Assembly: GCA_001600615.1 (NCBI GenBank)
Contig: BCKK01000003.1
Location: forward strand, 1,128,500 to 1,192,499
Direction of reading: 5' to 3'
Length of the DNA stretch: 64,000 nucleotides
From: Dioszegia crocea
Taxonomy: Eukaryota > Basidiomycota > Tremellomycetes > Tremellales > Bulleribasidiaceae
Shown here: positions 34,148 to 47,390 of the stretch, in pieces
Numbering within the stretch: the first letter of the stretch is position 1
How the letters are laid out: the number at the start of each line of letters is the position of its first letter
Position numbers and translations under genes: made by a program
The notes under the pieces: generated by a model
The model's input: the letters and a program-made list of their open reading frames with translations, nothing else
Told to the model about the DNA's origin: nothing
The model's database searches: none

Positions 34148-36052
34148 ATGGTTTCAGAGAATGCCTTCCCCGAACCTGGAGAGGATATCGCCCGGTTCCT
34201 CGTTCCGGAGCTTCTGAAGCCCGAAGCGTATCCAGAGTTGGAGGAAAGCTTCCCCCTATGGTGGTAAGTTGTCTCCTCGGGCACAGCACTGCTCAGAGGA
34301 ATAGCTGACAAAAACAGGAATAGCTTGAGGCCCGGTATCCCACAATCCGTCCGATCCCTTCGCTTCGAGAAGGCCATAGACAGCTTTCGGGTCGCGTTGA
34401 AGAAGGTCGAGGCGGGGAAGGATGGTCAATGAGTTCTTCGTCAAAGTATGTTCGTAAATGCTTGCGATATCTGGATCAGTGGTCTTAGGCTCACCAGAGC
34501 AGTTCCACCTTGATATGACCGCCATGCGGTACAATCACGAACTACGACTTGCTGTCCGCGAGCGGTGTACTGAATCCTATGTCAAATCCCTCAAGGACTT
34601 CGACGCAGAGCGTCCAGCGATGGCTGGCCTCCGATGCCTTCTTCGGATCGAGGCGTACGCCTCGCTGATTCAAATCGCTAGTGAGCGGGCCATACAGTGC
34701 TTGGACTTGAAGCGGTACAACGACGCTCAACAAGTCCTACTCGCACACGAATCCAATACATCGATTGCGGTCGAGCTTGAGCAAGAGTATGAGGAGGCGA
34801 TCAATGAACGACGTGATCGCAGGGCTTCGAAATGGATGGAAGGCCTCAATAAGCTGGTTCACGCGGCAGACAAGGAGAGCGGTTACGAATACTCTTTTGG
34901 GAGGATTGCGGAAGCCGCAGCAGACTGCAGGGCGTACATCAAGAAGTGCGACGCTAGACGCGAGATCGATCTAGGTATGTTGTGGAGATCCATATCGGGA
35001 TAGCTCCTGAAGCTCAAGCTGATGCATCAGGAATCAAACTGTATGAGGCGGCGCTGTTGGACGATCCAGCACAGATCATCGAGGGCGTGGAAGGAGCTCA
35101 GGCTAGCTTCCGGTGCGTTTGATCTTCTTGATCGAGACTATGCTAGACACTGACCTCACAGCAATGCAGCAATTGCTGCAGCGGAGTGTGATTGGAAACT
35201 TGAGGGAGAAGCTGTACGTACCATCACCGATATTGAGCAGTTCAGCAGAGCCTCAGCTGACGTCACATAGCTTGTCAGAATCGCCGCCACCTTGGGCAAA
35301 GTATTCCGTCGCGTTGGCAGGTAAGCTACGCGATCGCATTCTCCTCGCGCAAGGTGTGCTGACTCGCATCAGCGCGAATATCCTATACAGTCGCGCTATG
35401 GGCCTTGCATATGCTCAGTCAGTCATATTCCCTCAGTTGTCCTTCCTCTTGTCGCCATGCTCATATTCCAGTGAAGGCGAGAGGACAGTGCCATGGTACG
35501 AAGAACCCCGATGCTCGCTCTTAGGTGAAGCGCAAATCGAGGCCGAAAAGTTGTCGGCGCGGTGGGTAGCGATTCAAGCTGCTGTCGAGGGCAAGCTAGC
35601 ACAACACCTTCTGCCAATTCAAGAGGCGAAGGGAGACCTCAAAGAGTTCATCGAGGTGAGTCTTGTAACTTTCCCTCATTCTGCGTGAGCTGATTCCTGA
35701 TCAGTGGATCTGGGCCAAATATCCGCCCCTCTCAGCGGGAGATGAGACACTGCCCGCCGGACTATTCCCAGCCGAAGCTGCTCTCGATGATCCTCCTCGA
35801 AAGAAGGCGGAGATTGAGCCAGTGACTGTCAGTGTGAAGAAGGTGTCGAACAGCTCGTTCAAAAAACTTGTCCTGCGGTATCATCCTGATAAAGGACAGC
35901 AGGCCTTTGGAGAGGGTGAGTCGATTTCCCATCAGCAACAACCAGTCGTATTGCTGACGCAAGGGACAGTGTGGAAACAGACCGCCGAGACGATCGTCAA
36001 ACAATTGAACGACCGAAGGGACAAGCATGTTGCCCTTGGTGGGGTGACGTGA
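34148..36052 (+). CDS. J-domain (DnaJ-like) protein with helical repeat region
   Basis: Nine exons: 34148-34263, 34318-34424, 34480-34974, 35031-35112, 35162-35213, 35271-35320, 35373-35655, 35705-35915 and 35970-36052, giving 492 residues. The central part is helical and TPR-like (AIQCLDLKRYNDAQQVL, KLYEAALLDDP). The C-terminus has a J-domain: SSFKKLVLRYHPDKGQQAFG, then VWKQTAETIVKQLNDRR, including the HPD tripeptide that stimulates Hsp70. A co-chaperone role is inferred. Two places are uncertain: the second intron has a weak donor (GTCAAT), and 35415-35524, kept as exon, contains splice-like sequences. Confidence 0.68.
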
Positions 36053-36447
36053 AATGGCGATGGCTCGCAAGGGAGGGAGAGGGAAGGGATGGATGTCGCA
36101 TTGGGCTGGAAGAAGGGTAACGTTGTACATAGAATGATAACGAGATTTGACGTTGTGTAGCAGTAGTGTCACCACATTGTGTAGAACACTCCTATGTATC
36201 GCATGGTCGACTGACTGCGACATTCAGATATTCAGTTGTGGCTGTGTGACAGAACGCCGAGAGGTGAAAAATTGAAAGATCCCTTCTCATGACGACAGTT
36301 ACGTACAGCACTGAGACAAGCGACGCAGACCAGACCAAGGAAGAGACGACTTACCTTTCATCTTTCCACCTGCATCTACTCCCTCATCATCTCTCTAGCC
36401 AGCTACTGTACATCTTCTGCACATCTGTATCTATCTCAATCTCTAAA
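36053..36447. promoter_or_regulatory. Promoter region of the GPI-anchored protein gene
   Basis: 3' flank of the J-domain gene, then a leader with a long pyrimidine-rich CATC/CTCT tract at about 36355-36440 just before the ATG, as in many highly expressed fungal genes. No coding frame was supported. Confidence 0.45.
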
Positions 36448-37597
36448 ATGAAGTTCCAGATCCTTTCCCTCGCCGCTGCCGCCGCCGTCGCTTCCGCCCA
36501 AGGGTAAGCCTATTTACACCGCCTCTTTTTTTCCCAGGACTCCGTATTGACATACAGGTTGTCGACTGGTTGTACTACCCAAGTTGGACTTTTAGCTTTC
36601 CAGGACTTGGGACAATGTCTCCAGCTCACCCAGATTTTGTCTGTCTTCACTGTACGTCTTACTTGGCCTTAAATCTGACCCCAATTCCCCTTCAAAATCT
36701 GCTGCGGACGGATAGCTGATTCCCATAGAGCAACACAGGCTCCGTAATCACCCCTCTCAATACCTACCTTAACTCCCTTTGCGGATCTAACACCCCCCGA
36801 TGCTCCAACGCTACCCTGACCAGCGCCAACACCACCATCGCTAACGCCTGCTCTTCCGATGTTCAGGCCGGTGGACAACCCGCTACGATCATCCAGACCG
36901 TCCAGGCTGTTCTCCAGAACTACCCTTACTTCATCACCGCCGCCTGCTCCAAGAACTCCACGTACGTCTTCTATGTTGTCTCAGCCGTCTGTGCTGGAAA
37001 TCCCCATATTCTTAGTATACCATTGCTGACTTTACAGCTCCAACAACTTCTGTCTCACCGACACCCTCACTGCCGTCCAGAACGCTACTGGCCAGGATGT
37101 ATCATTCACCAACGTCGCTGCGCTCCTTAGCGGCAGCTCGGACGGTATCTCCCAGCTTGGCTCATCCTTGACTGGCGGTCAGCTCTGCTCAGGCTGCGTT
37201 GCCGGGTAAGCTCCCTATCCTCCCTTGTCCTCCCCAGACACATCTGACATGTACAGATTCTACCAGCAGGCCGCAGCTGCAAACTCTACCTTCACCACCC
37301 TTCCCGCTGCCAGCTCGCTCCGCGCTCAGTGCGGTGCTAACTTCGGCCGTAAGTTTCATTCAAGTCTGATTATTCCGATCAGTGCTAATAATTACAGAAG
37401 CTGGATCCGTCTCAGGCGTCTCATCATCCGCTCCCGCTGCTTCCAACACCGGTGGCACCTCCGCCTCTAGCGCCGCCGCTTCGTCATCCCGTGCCGCGGG
37501 CTTCATGACTGCCAACACCGACATCCCCTTCCCCGCTATCGCCGCGCTCATGTCGATCGTGGCTGGTGTTGCCGTCGGAGGTCTCGCCGTCATGTAA
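36448..37597 (+). CDS. Secreted, probably GPI-anchored surface protein
   Basis: Six exons: 36448-36503, 36558-36651, 36729-36961, 37038-37205, 37257-37348 and 37398-37597, giving 280 residues. It starts with a signal peptide (MKFQILSLAAAAAVASAQG). The ectodomain has about ten cysteines and several N-glycosylation sequons. Then come a Ser/Ala/Thr-rich stalk (GVSSSAPAASNTGGTSASS) and a hydrophobic end (IAALMSIVAGVAVGGLAVM) without a charged tail, the usual GPI-attachment layout. The cysteine-rich ectodomain resembles fungal GPI-protein families of unknown function. Role at the cell surface is inferred; no enzyme motif was seen. Confidence 0.82.
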
Positions 37598-38299
37598 GTT
37601 GCGTGACGATATGGACATTATAGAGGAGTAGCGAGATCGATAGAGCGGAAGAGGATGAGTGCTTCTGTTTAGTTGGGCGAATTATACACATGCTCATGCA
37701 ATACCTGTAGCACACCTATATTGACCTTCGAGGGCGGTTCCGTGACGAATACCTATACGATCCATAGCTTCTATGAAGGTAACATACAAGCTTATTGTGA
37801 AGAGGCAAGTAGCCTGGAGCCGAAAAGAACGAAGGCTCGAAAAGTGATTCGAGAATGCGCTTGGTACTACTCACTGATGAAACACTGCAAAGGAGGAGGC
37901 TGTTTCACTTACGGGCTGATGAGGCCAGACACTCGCTCATCTAGGATGATTTACCGCTGATCATCCTATCCTTTATGGTCGGAGGTACTAAGGAGTGTTC
38001 CTTTGACTGACAGGTAAATGAACTAGGGGAACTGTGACCTGTCAAACGGCCTTGTGATTGGGGGTCGGGACAGTCGACGGAGGGGCAGCAAAGGACGATC
38101 CAAGCCACCGGATATCATCGCAATTCGTTGCTTTCTCCTCTGTTTTCTTTCACCAGCCATGTTTTACTCCACGCCAACTCGTCAAGGAAGGTCTTGAGTA
38201 TGGTTGCCTAAAGTCTGAAGCATCCGCACAGGAGTGATCTCGCGTTGCCAGCGTTGGATCGGTGCGCTAAAGACTAAAGCTGGTATACGGGCAAAAGAT
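37598..38299. other. Intergenic gap, 700 nt
   Basis: A 95-codon frame at 37673-37960 starts at a non-ATG codon and has no family likeness. Nothing else was recognised; the right end is the promoter of the next gene. Confidence 0.45.
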
Positions 38300-39463
38300 A
38301 TGAGCTTCATCTCTAAGCCAAGTAAGTTGCCCTTCTCAAACTTGAACGTAGCGCGTGGTCAATACCACTAGCTTGCTCCAACACGGCCTCAAAGCTCATG
38401 TCACTCAGTAGTGATAGCCGCCATAGCCGCGGGCGGGACAGCACTCCTCGTCCTCATCACCGCGGGCTCCATCTTGCTCTACCGCCGCTCACACCCTCAT
38501 CTCAACACAGTACCCCGCACACCCAGTACACCCCCGTCTGGCAAACCCCCAGCTTCAGGCAAAAATCACGCCACTCCTTACTATGCCACATCCACCACGC
38601 GCAGATCCCACAATCCATACCACACACCTACTGTCCCGCTTGTCCAACTTCCCCCAGCACCCACACGCCGTCGGTCCCCAAAAGAAACGCATGAACATAA
38701 ACTTCAACCGTCCGATAGTCCCTTTGGGTCCGCCCTCCTACATTCGCCTGAATCCCAGATGCTCCTCACGCCCGGTACAGCACCGGGATCAGGGTCCAAA
38801 TTGCGGAAACCAGTAACAGAGTCTCCCTCCGCCGCATCCGCATCCATATCCACACCCCAATCCCGCGGAACACCAAAATCTGGCCTCAAATCCCCTTACT
38901 CTCTAGATACCCAACAGCCCATGATCTCCCCTCCACCTCAGCCTGCCTCTCGGATGAGCATAGACTCTAGCGTCATGTTCATCAAGTATGAACAGGGCTT
39001 GGCCAGGCTGGGCCTGAGCGCCGTCTCCCGTCCCCTCCCCACGGTGTCCGCGCCCAACTCAAGGTACGGCCTGAACCCCTCATCCGCGCTCCTATCCCGT
39101 TCGAACACGAGAATGAAACCTCGGAATGCACCCGTCCTATCCAGCTATTCCGATCACTCCGATGATTCCCCTGATCCTCAACCCGACTCGATCTTTTCCA
39201 AACCTGCTGTCCCCCCTGACCGATTCCGAGTTGAGCCGGAAAGACGAGGGAGAGGTTCATTCCCTATGACGGCCACGCCGATGACTTCGGATTTTGGCGG
39301 GAGGGAGTATGGACGGCCAGTCATCGGTCGAGAGTGGAACGAGAGAAAGAGGGATTCGAGTAAGACAGGTAGGACAGGGTGGTTGCCAAGCTATCATCAG
39401 CCGAGTGGGGATAGGTATAAGGTTGAATCAGACTCGAAGAGTAGGTGGGGGACTATGATATGA
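38300..39463 (+). CDS. Single-pass membrane protein with long disordered tail
   Basis: Two exons, 38300-38321 and 38409-39463, giving 358 residues. The first exon supplies MSFISKP; the second opens with one hydrophobic helix (VIAAIAAGGTALLVLITAGS) followed by LLYRRSHP. The rest is Ser/Pro-rich and disordered, with a short conserved-looking segment SVMFIKYEQGLARLGLSAVS. The helix followed by Arg suggests the tail is cytosolic. No catalytic motif or family was recognised. Without the 22-nt exon the frame has no ATG near its start, which supports the splice. Confidence 0.62.
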
Positions 39464-39531
39464 GTATGCCTTGACACAGCAAGAAGTGCTTGTCTGTTAG
39501 TCTGAGAATGAGAGCATGATCTTTACATGCC

Positions 39532-39976
39532 TCATCGCTCCCTGTCAACCACCCGAACAGCGACAAGCGGCTTATCCCCTTCACGCGTTTCCTCCGGGGC
39601 GACCCAACGATCCCAATACAGCCCGGCTAACCCCACCACGCCAAGCGCTACGCCAAAGATAATCCGAGTGTTAGGTGATAGTGCTAGACTTATCAGCAGA
39701 CAGATCAAGCGAGCGCTCTTAGGCAAACGAACATTTGTACGAATCTGCCAAAGTTTTTGCACTCTGACTCTTCGCTGCAGCAGCGGCATCTGAAGCTGCG
39801 GAATTGACGACGTTTGGTCCAGTGGGCAATGCAGCGACAGACCGCCTTATCGGGCCAGGGAGAGGCGAGCCCGATGTGGCTGGTCGAGGAGGGGGTGTCT
39901 TGGATGGGCGCGAGGGAGGGGGAGGCAGGCGCGAAGGTCCCGGAGCCGATTGCAGAGTTGCGATCGAGAATCTCAT
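39532..39976 (-). CDS. Small membrane protein, possibly mitochondrial (131 aa)
   Basis: Exons are 39976-39733 and 39683-39532. The N-terminus (MRFSIATLQSAPGPSRLPPP) is basic and Pro-rich, followed by an Ala-rich stretch. One helix (IIFGVALGVVGLAGLYWD) precedes a charged end (RWVAPEETREGDKPLVAV). The shape fits small mitochondrial inner-membrane proteins, but no family was recognised. The donor GTTCGT is weak; without splicing the protein ends soon after the Ala-rich part and loses its helix. Confidence 0.5.
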
Positions 39977-40319
39977 CGGACGATGTTTGTTGTTTGGTTC
40001 TTCAGGTCAAGTGAAGAGGGCGATCAGCAGCTCGATCGATGGCGGTGCCTCTGTTATGTATCAGGCAGAGACAAGGGTGCGGTTGAGGAACGAGACAAGC
40101 GCTCGCACAAAATGCCACCCATTTTGGCTGTCGGAGATAGCCGATAGGAGAGGCATGCAGCCAAGCTAGGGGTGGGATTCCAAAGAGAACTGGGGTGTCT
40201 TGCTACTCTGTCATAGTTCCATCACAGTCGCCTCGATCGACCATTCCCCAAGATCGATAAGCGCTCATCATATACGGCTGAATCTTCCCATTTCCTCTGC
40301 CCGATTTCAGACAGCAACA
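39977..40319. promoter_or_regulatory. Divergent promoter region
   Basis: Shared upstream DNA of the small membrane protein and the M28 peptidase gene. The frame upstream of the peptidase ATG is open to 40200, but the signal peptide fixes the start. No named site was seen. Confidence 0.4.
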
Positions 40320-42072
40320 ATGCTCTGGTCAGCCTTATTCGGCGCCATCGCAGCCACCTCCGCGTCGGCGCTTATCGTCCGACCCCGGGACGTGCAGTCT
40401 ATCCTAATCACCTCTCAGGCTCCCTCCGCTGGCTCGGACGCCTGCCTCCTCTCGAGCTACTATGGCGCATATGGCGGATCCGCTTCGCAGCGGGACTACA
40501 TCTACCTCCCATCCGCCGAGTGTCTGGGTAATGAACACGCGTTGAACGCGCTGGACGCGGGATCGCTCGCATTCCTTGATATGGCCGAAGTGGGCGATGA
40601 TGCGCGAGTGGTTTGGGTCGGTCAGGCAGGCGTAGCTCCAGAATTGGTGACTAGTCTCGCGAATGACGCAGGGATGCTCCAGTGGTGGAAGACGATCCAA
40701 GACCGAGCGCAGGCGCAGGAGACCGTCGAGCTGCTGGGTAAACGGCAATCTCCATCATCCGAGACCCAGGGTCAAGCCCAATCGCACTACTCCTCATCCT
40801 CCCCTCGAACCATCACGATGCTGCACGCTAGCGCGCATTCTCTCCTCCTCTCCGTTCCGGCAGAGTATGTACCCATTCTCGACACCCTCTTACCGAGACA
40901 CCTCGTCCCCGTTGCCCTACCCCAGAACGCCTACACTATCGCCGGAGATAACGCCTGGGAACCTGTCCCCGAACACCTCGCTAAGCACCTCGCAAACATC
41001 ACTTCGCATCTCAAGTTTGACCCGGAGATGGACAAGGTCATGAATGACGGATTGGAGATTGATCAGCTCCGGAGGGACATCATGTACTTGACGGGAGAGG
41101 GGCCGAGTGGGATTGAGAGCAGGCACAGCTTTACAGAGGGTGCCATCAAGGCTTCCCGCTATATCAAGGGTAAGCCTGAGACCGCTCCGTGCTACCTTCT
41201 CGATCTAACCCTCTTAGGTATCGCAGAGGAATCCGGCGCTTCGTGCGAGTTCCACCACTTTATGCCTGGTTTCGCTCCGAACGTGCTATGCACCTACCCC
41301 TCGACTCACAACTCTACCGAGAACGTCATCTTGTCGGCTCATTACGACTCTCGGGGCTCGTTTGGCCTGACCAGGGCGCCAGGGGGAGATGATGATGGAT
41401 CTGGTAGTGGTCACCTGTTGCAGGTCGCTAGGGCAATTGGGAAGGCTGGGATCAAGTTTGAGAAGAAGGTCACGCTGGCTTGGCACGCTGGGGAGGAGCA
41501 GGGTCTGTATGGGAGCCATTACTTTGCTCGTGAGTCGTCTCGCTCTCATTCTGTGTGGTGATGTCGCTGAAATGCAGAACGGCTCAAGAAGGAGAATGCG
41601 ACTGTCATTCTTCAGATCCAGGCGGATATGCTGGGCTACCACGTCGTACGTTCTCTCTACCCATTCGCATCAACACCCGGATCAGTGCTGACACTCTCAG
41701 CCTGGAGAACCTCTTCAACTTGGTCTTCCAGAAAGGTAAAGATCTCACCTCGCCATTCTCCCTCGTCCAAACTGACGTCACAGTATCGAAACACCCGAAG
41801 CATCAGCCCTCTTACACTCCCTCTCCCAACTCTACTCTCCCGAACTCGTACTCGGTACAACCCCCGCCTGCTGCTCCGACCATCAATCCTTCCTATCCTT
41901 CGGCTTCCCCGCCACGGCTGTCTTTGAGCGGAACGGCAATATCGCCGATCCGATGTATCACAACTCGGGCGATACGAGCCAGCGGGAAGGCTACGATATG
42001 AGCCAGATTATCAGTATCGCCAAGGTCACCATGGGCGCGGTGTTGACTGTTGCTGGATGGAAGACAAAGTAG
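40320..42072 (+). CDS. Secreted M28 family aminopeptidase
   Basis: Five exons: 40320-41169, 41218-41529, 41578-41645, 41701-41735 and 41784-42072, giving 517 residues. A signal peptide (MLWSALFGAIAATSASA) leads. A ~260-residue propeptide-like region follows, then the M28 zinc peptidase core. Its two-zinc ligands are recognisable: LSAHYDSRGS (His, Asp), WHAGEEQGLYGS (catalytic Glu and ligand Glu), IQADMLGY (Asp) and MYHNSGDT (His). These enzymes remove N-terminal residues from peptides outside the cell or in the vacuole. Several N-glycosylation sequons support secretion. Confidence 0.9.
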
Positions 42073-42263
42073 GCAATATAGACGATGGGCGGAGAATCTA
42101 GGGGCTCTAGAGATGACGGGATAACGCGAACGGCTTGGGGACGAGGAGAAATTGTGGCAGATCGATGTCTGACTTTTGTAGACTAATGCAGATATGGTAG
42201 ATACAAGACTGTCTGGCTAAAACTAACGGACGGAAACTGATAAACTTCTACGCATCTACTGCC

Positions 42264-44104
42264 CTACGCCTGCTCGACCTCTCCCGCCCCAGCATTCAGC
42301 TTAGCGTTCTTGGCCGCCTCTGCCGCATCCGCCTCCCCTTGCTCATACCCTTCCAAAACCATATCGTTGAAGCCCAGATCCTCATTCTGCTCAAACGTCC
42401 GCTCATATTCCTCAATCTCCATGTTGGGGTCCTTATCAGGTGCAAAGAGGTTTTGGAGGTAAGAGTTGGATACAGGATCATCAATGATGAGTGTGAATGG
42501 TCGAGTGGCCGCCATGCACTCCTTGAGCCCGCCCAAGAAATCTCCAAACTTCCTATCATCACTCCCGGCCTCTGCATTCTGACCCACACCCGATGTGGTC
42601 GAATCGCCTGTCCTGAAGACCTTCGTTGACAACTCGTTGTAAATCTCATTGAGGAGACCTTCGAGTGTTGTGAATCTCCCCCCTAGCGTTCCAGGTTGAA
42701 GGATTAGATCAATCTCGGGGATCTCGAGACCGGCTGTATCGGATTTAAGGAGATCGCGTGATAGATCTTCCTCATCTTCAACTTTGAGTGTGATTTTCTT
42801 GCCCTTGGCAGAGACTGCGCCACCTGATTTGATCTCGTTGTCTCTGTAGCCACAGGCATAGCAGTTGGTGGCCATGATGATGATGTTCTGTTGAGTCAGC
42901 TGTGCCCCCGAACGACAGGCTTATAGCTCACTTTGAAATAGGGGATGTTGACCTGCTTCATCAATGTCTCAAGTTCGTGACCACAGCTTGAGCATGTGGA
43001 GGGGAACGAGAACACCTCGTCAGGCACAACCGTTCCATCGTCCCTCTGCACCATGTTCCCAGATGATGCCGACGCCGCCGCAGCCGCCCTGGCCTCAAAC
43101 TCCGCCTGACTGCCTAACTTGTGATCATCTGCAATCGTCGGTCCACCCGCATTCTTCTGCTCCGGCGCATCATCCGGACGCGCGACCAGACCCAGCGTAA
43201 CGTTCTGATCAAACGTCCGGTTGTAAGGCCGCATATTCCACTGAGGATCCGACGCACTGCCCAAGAATTGGAAAAAGGAGTTGCCGGAAATGTCATCGAT
43301 AGACATCGAGAAGGGGATGAAGGGTGTCTCGGCAAGTGCCTTCTCCTTCTCTTCTGGCGAAATATAATTCCGGCCGCCCTCCTCGTCTTCTTGTCCAACA
43401 CCTCCATCTTCATCCTCCTCACCTTCCTCCAGACCGATGTATTCCCGTAGCTTCGCAAGCATCTCGTCGATCTTTGTGGCTGTGTCCGGGTCCATCACGC
43501 GTCGGACAGGCTGAGAGATGTTGAGATCTCGGATTGTATCCCGGATCATACCCTCGACGGTGGTGAGTTGGCCGCGGCCTGGGGGAATCGTAAGTTGGAC
43601 ATCGGGAATAAGGACGGATGCGAAGTTGGATTTGACGATCTGTCGATCGAGATCTGCCCGATTGCGAAGGTGGACAGTATAGGTGACGCCCTTCTCTGCA
43701 CGGAGTCAGCGCTATGATCTCGATTATACAGCTGCATGACCTACCCTGGATCTCGCCAGCGCTCTGGATCTCGGTATCGTTATGTCCGCAATGTTCACAT
43801 CGGAAAGACGAAACGACAATTTCCTTGAAGTACGGGATGGACGTCAAGAGCAGTCTGGTGACACCCTACACGAGTATAAGCTCAAATACTCAAGTGTCCA
43901 AAGCAAGGAGCTGACCTGCTCATGACATCGCATGCATAAACTGTCCATCTCCTGCATACCCCGCTCTTCGCCCTCTTCTTGATCTATCAAAGCGCCTGCG
44001 CGCTCGTTGAGCCGGGCATCGTCATCCTCTACGTCTTTCAAGGCGTCTGTGCGGGTCGCAATTTCGCCCATTGTGGGGAAGAGATTCTCTTTCTGCTCCG
44101 ACAT
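42264..44104 (-). CDS. ZPR1: ZPR1 zinc-finger protein
   Basis: Four exons: 44104-43916, 43865-43745, 43695-42932 and 42887-42264, giving 565 residues. It has the paired ZPR1 layout: zinc finger CMRCHEQGVTRLLL...[13 protein letters not shown] with a first ZPR1 domain, then [14 protein letters not shown]...[16 protein letters not shown] with a second. Each is followed by the TVEG/TLEG...IRDLN helical region. ZPR1 is an essential eEF1A-binding factor that moves to the nucleus on growth signals. An acidic insert ([20 protein letters not shown]) lies in the first domain. The ATG upstream at 44203 is rejected because a splice-like CTGACAGTTATAG lies between it and MSEQKEN, suggesting a 5' UTR intron. 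Confidence 0.93.
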
Positions 44105-45453
44105 GTCTACTAGGGATCGATTGAATCTATAACTGTCAGCCGAAGGCTCATGGAGCGTGAAGAGCATGACGGAAGAGCGGTGTTGGATCAGACATTTAGG
44201 CATATGGTTGGTTTCAACGACCTCCCTTGGGAGATCGATTCAAACGCAAATTACATATAATCATCATGGTAACACTGGAGGGGAAGGATCTCAGATGGTG
44301 ACTCACAGATAGGATGAATACAGATGTTGTCGCAGTACTGATGTCTGCTGATCAAGTAAGGTATAGAAGCTTCTAGCTGCGCTGCGCTGATTCAACTTTT
44401 GGCTGGCGAGGTGGAGGTCAGAATTTTGATTCCGAAACGTGGCCCTTGCGAAGACACTATAACGCCGCAAATACCCGCCTCGATTTTTATAATGTGGCCG
44501 GTGGTGGGTGGCAAACGTCCGCCACTTTTGCCACCCGATTCATTTGCGGATAGATGGCTGGGCCTGGAGCCTCTATGCGAGGTTGGCATCCAAGCTATTG
44601 AAGCGTTCGATAGAGTTGCGAACAGCTGCGAGGCAAGGTCCCCGTCTCTATAATGCTATGTATTCTCATATTTCCCCTCTCGGGCCTCTCGCCGATTGAC
44701 TGTTTCACGTCCCCATGCCATCGCACTCGCCGTTGCGATGTCTTGCCGAACGTTAGATGGAATGTGACTGGTTGGACACTCATTCCAGGCAGGTCTATGA
44801 CATGGTGATATACATTCAAACTCACACGAAAAGAGCTCAATCTCGGCTACCCTCTGAGCTCTCGTTGTCAAGCGTTTGTACCTCATGCCGTCACCTTCCT
44901 TGAACCGAAAGATACTCTATACCGGGAGATGTGGTCATGCGGACGACAAGGTGGCACAGAGTCCAGTGATCACTGGCAGGATGCGGTACCGGTGGCGGGA
45001 CGACATATCAGCTCTGCGCCGCGCGGTCCTTCGCCGCTCAGAGTTGTACACGAATTGGGCGCTCTTGATATATTTATTGAGTCTAGGCTACAACGAGAGT
45101 AGAAGAAGCTGACGCAGGACAGCGTCTAGTCACCCGATGATGCATGTTAAGCAGGAAACTTCTGTCATATACTAAAAAGGTCCACCTCCAGCAGTCGGGA
45201 ATCCGTCCGCCGAAATCCGATGTGGAGACCCCACACTCCCCGGCCCGGCGCAGCCTTTCGGTCGTCTTACGGATCTACGGACTTCCCCCATCCACCTCCT
45301 CATTTCTCCACTCTTTACATCCTTCCGACCCCGCACTGATCCACTTGGAAGAGCGGGATACCTCGCATCCCGAGCCGATGTCTGGGCTGAGTGTGGGGTA
45401 TGGCCTGGCAAAGAATGGTGGGACCTCCGAGAGGTCCGCCGATGTCATTTTGA
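44105..45453. other. Gene-poor region between ZPR1 and GAPDH
   Basis: Divergent promoter space of 1.3 kb. All frames are short and show no family likeness. No RNA gene, repeat or mobile element was recognised. Confidence 0.45.
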
Positions 45454-45459
45454 TATAAA
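45454..45459 (+). promoter_or_regulatory. TATA box of the GAPDH gene
   Basis: TATAAA about 115 nt before the split start codon. Between it and the first coding bases there is no ATG, consistent with a leader that begins just downstream and is spliced. Confidence 0.55.
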
Positions 45460-45572
45460 GGTCTTGTGTTTCCCCCTGGTTCCGTCCTCCCATCCACTCT
45501 TACTTCTCACTATTGCCCCACCACTGACTTAACGTGTCTCACTCTCCGACCCTCATACATCCCATCTTCATC

Positions 45573-47039
<1,467 letters not shown>

Positions 47040-47390
47040 GCCTAGTTTACGGGCTGGTTGGGAAGTCCTTCGGGGCGTATTCTGGGAACAATGCGTTACT
47101 TTTAATTTCCGGACTGTATCAAGTGATGTATGTTGTGCCATATTCCCAGAGACCCTCTATCTCGATTGCAGACCATAAATACATACATCAAGAAGCGCAA
47201 GACTAGACTGAATGACCCAAGCTAAGCAAAACCCTCGTATCAAAAAGCTGATATAAACTATGATGGGCCGGGTGTGTGCGAACCGACAGGAACCAACCTC
47301 CACCACCTCTACCTCTGAGAGCCTAGCAACGCTCGCCACCTCTCCACGCTCCCTCACTGTGCGGACCGTCCCAACCCTTCCTTCTCCCCT
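47040..47390. other. Convergent 3' flanks
   Basis: GAPDH and the disordered protein gene end facing each other here. AT-rich stretches near 47100-47250 fit 3' UTRs. No gene was seen. Confidence 0.4.

Noticed and set aside
41555..42001. Rightward 148-codon frame over the M28 gene end
   Set aside because: It reads through two introns of the peptidase in the wrong frame; the spliced frame carries the zinc ligands.
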